A stretch of 64,000 nt of DNA from Clytia hemisphaerica (lineage: Eukaryota > Cnidaria > Hydrozoa > Leptothecata > Clytiidae): the NCBI GenBank assembly GCA_902728285.1, contig CACVBU010000351.1, positions 1,360,370-1,424,369 of the forward strand, given 5' to 3'. The notes under the pieces are model-generated. The model ran no database searches. It had not been told where the DNA came from and saw nothing but the letters and a program-made list of their open reading frames with translations. Of this stretch, positions 56,667 to 64,000 are shown one piece after another. Both the position numbers and the translations under genes were made by a program. How positions within the stretch are numbered: position 1 is the stretch's first letter; each line of letters opens with the position of its first letter.

Positions 56667-56921
56667 GTGAGTATGACAAGGTTGTACTCGAGAATATTTC
56701 CATGTTTTTTGTGTGTTGTACCTGGGAAGAAGGGCTATGAATTCAAAGAATTTTGCATGCACCTCTGGGCACCTGCTGGTGCTGGTCCTGGGCCAGACTC
56801 CAGAGGCCAAATTGATTGTTTGGTTCGTGTCCTAGAAGCTTTGAAAAATGGGTCGGTTGGTCGGACGGTAGTTAAAATTGGAACTCTTTTTCATTTTCCC
56901 ACCAAGAACCTCAACTTTTGA
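56667..56921 (+). other. 84-codon ORF of unknown nature
   Basis: The middle (GYEFKEFCMHLWAPAGAGPG, then RVLEALKNGSVGRTVVKIG) has more even codon use and higher GC than its surroundings, so it could be an exon fragment or relic. Splice borders are not clear and no family is recognised. Confidence 0.25.
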
Positions 56922-57449
56922 AATTCCTCAAGCAATCGCGCAATCCTGGGGAATGTAAAGAAATAGCCTAAATCCCGGATCCACAAAGGCACGCGTCACG
57001 GTTGCAAGGTAACCTTTTAGTTGGAGATTAAGGCATTTGCGGCGTGTGCTTAAAGGATTACCAACTGTGACTTTCTGCTTTTAGGTGCTTAATATTTGTT
57101 TTTGTAAGTAAGTACGAGTGTTACTCAGTATAGATAGGGTGGTCAGGCCAAAATTTTCCCCTCAAATTTTGAAAACCAAACTAATTTTATTTGAAAGTCC
57201 TTACCTTTGTGAGAAAAATGAGGGGTCATTTGTTAAAATTGGTTAAGTAGTTCCAAAGTTATTCCATTTTCAAACCACAAAAAAACCACCTTTTCAAAGA
57301 ATCGCCTCCTTACACCACGCCAGCAAGAAATAATTTTCGGAAGCACCAAAATCGCGCCAAAAATGGCGGATGAAATCTAGTCTTCCGTGTGGCGGGGCGT
57401 GAGGAGTTTTGCTGGCGCGGTCTGAAAATCGGCCCGATGACTGTTAAAC

Positions 57450-57723
57450 TTTAGCCTATCGCTAATGAGCTGGAAATGATAGCTAAAAACAAATTTTACC
57501 AATGAAAAGCTGAAACCCTTAGCTTTCCAACCATATATGGTAGCCCTGATAAAAATTTCAGGAAAGTGCCGAAAAATCAAGATTTCTTCTTTTTTCTCGA
57601 TTTAAAGACGGCCCGTAGATTATCGAAAAGGCTACCACGTGACAAACTAAAGTACTATCTTTCCCGCGTTTTATAAAAAAAACCGCGAGTCTATAACTAA
57701 TCCAGCTCATTAGCGATAGGCAT
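57450..57723. mobile_element. MITE with GCCTATCGCTAATGAGCTGG ends
   Basis: TTAGCCTATCGCTAATGAGC at the left; CCAGCTCATTAGCGATAGGC at the right. About 270 bp, non-coding. Confidence 0.75.
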
Positions 57724-58692
57724 TTGAAAAATGGTGGTCAAGGTAGACGATGGTGCCACGAATTCCGAGTCGCCATTTTTTCACCTTGATGTCTAATAAA
57801 TGGTATATCTTTTTATTGAAGGTAGGTAATGGGATGGGGTTTTTTTCTTTGTTTTCTCTGATAAATTCTGAGTATTTAAAAAAAAAGAATGAACAAGTTT
57901 GGAGTTGTTAAGGATAAGTTATGATGGATGGAATGTTCTAATTTTGATTTTCGACTTTTTCCACGCAAAAAGTCCCGACGAGTGCGCACCCTAGTATAGA
58001 CCTAACCAGACCTAACTCTTCACACAAAAATTACGGGAAACGCATGTTTGGACTTTGTACCCTATGCTGCACTCAAGCACTTAAGCCAAAGTCCCGCAAA
58101 GGCGGGACAAAAATCAGTTTTTTGAAGTTTGCAAAAAAACGCCACATAGAAGATCTTTCAAATTCAGTATGTGAATAGAGCAGTAAAAAATACAACTTTT
58201 CTATTTTTCCTTTTTTTTGCAAAAGTTCTAGGAAAGAAAATAAAGGGATAAATGATAATTGAATACTATCCATTGATGATCCGCGGCACTATCGTAAAGC
58301 TAGAATCGCTTCGCGTACTCTTCGCTTGAGAAAATGATTGACAGATTGAAGTTTTTCATCCCCGCGGTGCGCGCCGCGCGCCGCGCGGGAGTTCGGGCGC
58401 TCTGCACGTGCGTTTGCGTAGGGTAAAATGGTGAAATGCGAAAATCGAATTTGGCAAAAAAATTTTGAAAAATGACCCTACAAGATTTGACTATATCTTT
58501 TTATTCCATGAAGAGATTACTTTCAAATAAAAAATGTATTAACAATGAATGGGTAAGCTTTCTAGAAATCCAAACATAAATTGCATAGCTTTTACCAAAA
58601 AATAGCACTTTAGGATCAGAAACAGTCAAAAACCAGCTTTTTCCAACTTTCTTTGAGTTACAGGAATTAATTCCTTGTTTGTTTAGGCCTAG

Positions 58693-60172
58693 TTTGTTTT
58701 GATCTGAAATTTTCAGTAGGGGTGGCCAACATGGTTCCCTTGCTCATATCAGGGGGGCCCGAGACGGGGGTAAGAGAATTAAAGTTTCTAAGTAAAATCT
58801 TAATTATCACCCAAAAAAGTGCCTATTTTATGTCCATATCTTTTAAATAGATTGTCCCAGCCTTATCCCTCTTTCAATAAAGCTTCCTATACCTTTTGTC
58901 CTTCAGAAAAACCAAAAATATTGGCCTTAATTGCTTGCTTTCAGTTCCTGTAGCCAATAGTGTGACCCCCTGTATTTCTATTTGTGACCCCTGTATTTCG
59001 CGCGGGTTTTTTAATAGAGATGTCACATGACTCAAATCCCGCATTCTTATTGGACTAGAGAAAGCGAAAGTGAAATCGCGCGATCTGATTGGATGAAAAA
59101 AGACCGCGGGAGCTGGAAACGAATGGAATTCTCTAGAATTCTCATTCCAAAACAAAATGGCGGCGAGAAAAGCACGTCTTTTGCTTTGGACGAAAGGTTG
59201 TAAATTCTGGTTGATTTTAAGGTTTTATCTTATCTTATCTCATTTACTTTAATTAGTAAAGGCTTCTTCAATGTTTGGGCAAGGTAAGTCTGTAAAAGTT
59301 ATTTGTTTTTCGGTGGAAAAAAGTGTTTAAAAAAGCATTTTTTGTGCTCAAGGTTTATTTTTCTTCGCAAATTTTTGTCTTCAATCTTAATAAATAGATG
59401 AACAAGTATTTGACTGATGCTTATGATTTTTTCATAGAACATAGTAAAACTATTCAGGAACTTGGACCTTTTTACAGAATTTCAAAAAATCTGTTAGTTC
59501 TGGAGATATATTGAAAATTTAGACATGGGTAGTTTGCATTCGTGTTTCGCGTTCCCAAACCAAACGCACGTGACTGCTCAATCATCGGACCGCGCTAAAA
59601 ATGGTAGACTGAGCTTTGATAGATAATTTCGATGGAAGTTGTTGGAATGTTTACAAGGCTCTTGACAGAAAACCTCTTTTTTGACGTAATTTCGCTCTTT
59701 CTTAAAAGTGAATTTTGACTTTAAAAGCTCATAAGTAGGGAACTTGTGGGTCAAATTTAAAAAGTAATAGCTCAAACTTTAAGTTAGAATATCTGCTTTC
59801 TACATATTAAAATTTCAAGAACTTTGAGACATTTGTTCGGCCTCGAGACGCCGAAAACTGTCCGAACTTTTTCGTGGGTCACCCGGTAGATATACAGGGG
59901 GTCACACTACTGGCTACAGGAACTGAAAGCAAGCAATTATGGCCAACATTTTTGGTTTTTCTGAATGACAAAAGGTATAGGAAGCTTTACTGAAAGAGGG
60001 ATAAGGCTGGGACAATCTATTTAAAAGATATGGACATAAAATAGGCACTTTTTTGGGTGATAATTAAGATTTTACTTAGAAACTTTAATTCTCTTACCCC
60101 CGTCTCGGGCCCCCCTGATATGAGCAAGGGAACCATGTTGGCCACCCCTACTGAAAATTTCAGATCAAAACA
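58693..60172. mobile_element. 1.5-kb element with ~285-bp terminal inverted repeats
   Basis: The left arm runs from TTTTGATCTGAAATTTTCAG to GTGTGACCCCCTGTA; the right arm, 59890-60172, is its reverse complement (TACAGGGGGTCACACTACTG ... CTGAAAATTTCAGATCAAAA). Identity is high over the whole arm. The middle (about 0.9 kb) is less AT-rich in places, contains CGCGCGG words, and has no long ORF. It resembles a non-autonomous long-TIR DNA transposon. Confidence 0.85.
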
Positions 60173-60309
60173 TTATTTTTACAGATCCGGTGTCAACTTT
60201 AGAAGACGCATGTCGATATTAGATGATTCTACGGTATCTGACAAAACATGGGACGGCAATTCGGCCACCATTTCACCGAACCTCCAAAGTCATTTGATTT
60301 GAGTTCTAA

Positions 60310-61754
60310 GGAACGGTGTATTTGAAAATACACAATTTCTCTTTCGATTTTACAGTAAGTGAAAATACAGACCAGATATGCAACACTCCCATGTTGCATA
60401 CACTCGTCTCAAGTTGGAGCAGTTGACGGTATCGATTCTATCGCTGATTGAATAGTTCACTCAACTCCAAATCATGGCATTTTTATCGACCATTTTCGAT
60501 TTGTTCAATCGTTTCGATTACTGTTCGATTACTTTCAATCACTTTCAATCATGTTGAATACCTTCGATTGTGTCGGATGTTTCCTGTAGCAAAGCAACGG
60601 AATCTGAAACCAAGTTTATATCTCGTCCAATAAAATATGAGACTGAGTTTATTTCGTCCAATTAAAACATGTGGTTTACGCGTGAAACCACTTTCACTTT
60701 CTCTCCGATCAATCACGATGCCCGATATGGGATATTTAAGGAAACCCAGGGCAAGCACACTCAAAATGGCAGGGAAGTACTGAAAGTGATTCTAATAAGG
60801 CTTCTTTTTGTGGTTTGGTTTTAGGTCAATGTATTTATGGTTTTTTCAAGGTATCTATGTAATCAACTGGTTATCGAAGAAATCAATGGTTATTGAAGTT
60901 ATCGAAAGTAATCAATAACAATCAAAGTACTCAAATGGTTATCAAGCCTTCGAAGGGTTGTTAAGAAAGTGATCGAAAACTCACAATTCTTTTGAAATTT
61001 TGGTACTCGAAATTCGATTGTTAATCGATAAATGGTCGTTCGATTACTTCGATCATTATTGATTAATTCGATAATCGAATTTATCGATTAGTACCGTCTG
61101 GGTTAAATATTATAAGTGGGTTTTTCACTTCTTTAATTAGTAGAGGCTTTTACAATGAGAGAAAACCTCAAGAAATGAACCAGAATTCACAACCTTTATC
61201 ATCCAAAGCAAAAAGGCATGTTTTCTCTCACTGTCATCTTGTTTTGGAAAATGAGAAATACTTTCCCTTCCAGGAGTCATAGTTCACGTGGTATAATTCA
61301 CATCCAATCAGTTCAGATCACGCTCATATTTGTTGCGCAAGTTTTTTTGGTAAGTTACTCGCCCACAGAATGGCGGGTAAATTTTTAGAGTTAAAAATGC
61401 TTTTTCGATGGCTGCCGTGGACGTGCAATCTCAAATTTGGTTGATATTAAACTTATATATATATAATTATGCATGACATCACTTTTGTGATTAGGAGATA
61501 TACATTTTACCGTCAACTGCTCTAACTTGGGACGATTGGTCGAAACATGGAACTTGATATCTGGCGCCTGTATTTTTACTTACTTTTAAATCTCTTTAAC
61601 AACAAATTTGTTTTGATAACTCCACCAAGTTTATCAATCATACTTCTTTGTTCCTCTAAGAGTGCACGACGCTCGGTGTGTTCCACTACAGATTTTTTTC
61701 ATACTTCGATTTAAAAGCCTACCCAGTGCGAAAGAGAAATCGTGTATTTTTTAA
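60310..61754. other. Repeat-rich spacer with GATT/AATC-rich hairpin-prone DNA
   Basis: 60480-60560 and 60850-61090 are rich in TCGATT/AATCGA words on both strands (for example ATTACTTTCAATCACTTTCA and ATTCGATAATCGAATTTATC) and are likely arms of a decayed foldback element. GTCAACTGCTC-type ends are at 60408 (inverted) and 61513. No gene. Confidence 0.45.
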
Positions 61755-62625
61755 GGGCCGTTGTAAAACATGGACTAGCTCCATGGTGTATTCCAATGGA
61801 GTACCTAATGGAGTACCCCCAAAAATACCTGTCAGAGCGATGAATATCACAAAGTATTTTTTTTTGAAAAAATGGCTACCATTTCTGGCAGTAAAGCTCA
61901 TGTAGTGCACGCTCTCTGCTAAAAAATCTTTGTTGATTCTACAATTAAACAGACCAGATTTAGCTTGCAGAATAGCTCTGATTGATATATCAAACACTTT
62001 TATAATATTACATATAATATCAGTGTAATTGTATATATATTATTATATTATGTTATATTATTTATGTAACACCAGCAGGGCACTTGAGCTTTCTTAAGCA
62101 ATATTTTTCTTTTGTCCTTTTGTCAACAGATTGACATTTTTAAAGAAAATGTTGTGACAATCATAGAATACATAGCCTATCAAAACATTTCCAAAACGAA
62201 TTTTTATCATACTCAATATGATGCAGGTAGTATGACTGGATATGTAATGGCAGTTAGGACAATCTGTGAGAGAGGTTACAGAGGGGTTTTAAAGCATTAA
62301 TTATTCATTGTCATTTTATTGACAAGATACATTTCAATTAACAAAATAATAAGAATCACAATAAATAGAGTCTGCCAACTTATTTCTTTGATATAAGAAT
62401 TTCATACTCAATGTGATGCAGATGGCATAAAAGGATAAAAAAAAAGAGACCATTCAGAAAGCAACATTCTTGAGCTACAGAGTGTTTTTAGAGTGCAAAA
62501 TTATACAGGCCTTTATTTTCCTCTCACGGCAATCTAAAATCTGGTCTGCAATCTTTTTAGAGTACTCAAATAGGTACTCCACTGAAGTACTCAATGGAGC
62601 TAATCCATGTTTTACAACGACCCCA
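61755..62625. mobile_element. 0.87-kb inverted-repeat element
   Basis: Left GGGCCGTTGTAAAACATGGA, right TCCATGTTTTACAACGACCC; GGAGTACC/GGTACTCC words lie just inside both ends. Internal ORFs are short (62 codons or less). The left 250 bp are also found, inverted, at about 36910-37245. Confidence 0.75.
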
Positions 62626-64000
62626 TCTATAGTGAAGACGTGTTATTGCACAAATCTTTAGAAAACAATATGAAGACGTGCTAGTGCACAAATTTTTAGA
62701 AATAGCTCAGCGCACACACAGTTTTCTCAGAAACACACTTTTTTAGACAAATGACATTCCATAGTGAAGTTTATGATGAAAGAAAAATAAGTTCAGAAAA
62801 AAATCACCAAACATAGAATCTAGCCCCCAGGTCCATCTGAAAAAATTTAGGTGACCCCTAACATGGTTAGTCCCCCCTACCCACTGGCTAAAATCAGGTA
62901 CCAATTGCTGCTCGACCTTTTAGCCCCCCTCAGGCCAGGGCGGGGGATTCCAGCCATGTAAATTTCGCAAAAATGGCCTTCTTTATTTAATTTTGCGACT
63001 ATATAAATTGTAACTAAAAACGAGATGTGTGTTTTTTAATCGAAAAAAGGTAGACAAAGTTATTCAAAAGCTTTCAAAAAACTTCAAAGAAAGTACTAGG
63101 AGGTTTTACTAGAGTTTATAATTAAAATGAAAAGTTGAACTCGTAATATGTTTTCTAGAAAGTCTACAGTAAATGAAAAAGAATCGTATGAACTTTTATT
63201 TTCGCGATTGTAACATTCCAAATAATTTTCCAGGTGAGGGTTTGCTTCTCTCTTCTCATCTCTCTCGTTGATTGGATTATGTCCTGTCTCAGTGGTGCAA
63301 GCGGTTAGGCGTTTGGTTTGAAAATCAAGGTTGCTTGCGTTTGATAGTTTGAACCAGGGTAGAAGACCTATTTCACTGGTACGAGCAAATTTCATAGAAG
63401 ACAGTTAGAAACACCTTTAAAAAGTCAGAAAATCAGAAGAAGATAGGAAAGTAGAAAATAGGGGGAAAATAAGAGGCAATGCATCCTGGATGATGATATT
63501 GTGTGCCAACCTATTTAGACCTACTAAATAACCGAGGTTCTACTAATAGTATTTAAAATGTATACTATTAGCTTATTTTGGAAACAAACTTGTTAAAACA
63601 TGTTTGCCTTTGCCAAAGACGTTTCAGATTCCCACTGAAAATAAAACGCAATAAAAACATTTTGTTACCAAAGGCATAAATTAAAACATTTACGTTTTTC
63701 CCAAGAGCAATCAAGGATAACAAACTTTTTATCTTTGTTTGGAACGTGTTATTTTATCAAAACAATCAGTAATTATGAAAAAAAATACTTCTATAATCTG
63801 ATTATATACAATAAAACGAGCCGCAATGAGAGTTGTTTGCAATCAAGTGTTTGTTTAAGTGTAGTGAAAACTTGTTGAAGCACAAAGGTTATACATCACG
63901 GTAGACATTAGCTAGTTTCCAGGGGGCAGAATCTCCTAAATAAAATTTTACAACATTGACTACATGGGAAATATTGTAAACAGGAAAAGATCTGCTCTAA
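62626..64000. other. Right end of window, no gene seen
   Basis: Only the tRNA-like sequence at 63284-63372 and a GC-richer stretch at 62820-62950 (AGCCCCCCTCAGGCCAGGG) stand out. Two 40-bp near-repeats GAAGACGTG-TA-TGCACAAAT lie at 62633 and 62671. Confidence 0.45.
63284..63372 (+). repeat. tRNA-like sequence, SINE head or tRNA pseudogene
   Basis: TCAGTGGTGCAAGCGGTTAG looks like an A box with a long D loop and GATAGTTTGAACCAGGG like a B box, with a possible extra arm between them as in class II tRNAs (Ser/Leu/Sec). Arms pair imperfectly, so a working tRNA is doubtful. Confidence 0.4.

Noticed and set aside
62112..62300. 62-codon plus-strand ORF
   Set aside because: It lies inside the 61.75-62.6 kb inverted-repeat element, is short, and has no recognisable domain.

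Overview
The window looks like nuclear DNA of an AT-rich, intron-rich animal. Exons are small and have clean GT-AG borders. No bacterial-style operons or ribosome-binding sites are visible. Much of the non-coding DNA consists of short inverted-repeat elements, satellites and tRNA-derived SINEs. The best guess is a cnidarian, perhaps a hydrozoan, but this rests on general texture and on the type of mobile-element gene, so the taxon is low confidence.

Minus strand, 41.6 kb down to 3.3 kb: one large gene, spatacsin (SPG11 orthologue). It was reconstructed here as 30 exons (about 1,800 codons) by following open frames, splice sites and conserved segments. The start codon is at 41626. The last exon seen (3305-3442) ends in a splice donor, so the C-terminal part lies left of the window or is missing. 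Introns carry most of the repeats: three consecutive foldback elements in intron 1, a 45-bp satellite at 22.4-23.1 kb, a poly-C inverted-repeat element at 27.6-28.0 kb, and a long inverted-repeat element at 7.5-9.9 kb whose outer arm includes a spatacsin exon.

Plus strand inside the spatacsin span: a two-exon, uninterrupted 1,036-codon gene (13362-16628), probably of mobile-element origin, with two zinc-knuckle-like modules. A separate intronless 357-codon ORF with a signal peptide lies at 1161-2234; its function is unknown and a decayed copy of its 3' end follows it.

Plus strand, 49.2-52.1 kb: a compact three-exon gene with a TATA box and poly(A) signal. It encodes a 449-residue pyruvoyl-dependent decarboxylase of the phosphatidylserine-decarboxylase superfamily, with the extra N-terminal domain typical of the fungal PsiD-like amino-acid decarboxylases. 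It is the most interesting enzyme in the window.

The rest (41.7-49 kb, 52.3-64 kb) has no convincing host gene. It holds a 5'-truncated LINE reverse-transcriptase tail near 44.3-45.1 kb, many MITE-like inverted repeats, a 1.5-kb long-terminal-inverted-repeat element (58.7-60.2 kb), an 0.87-kb inverted-repeat element (61.75-62.6 kb) and a tandem array (54.9-55.3 kb). The spatacsin and decarboxylase genes diverge from the 41.6-49.2 kb region and show no sign of functional linkage. All splice borders were read by eye and may be off by a few bases.
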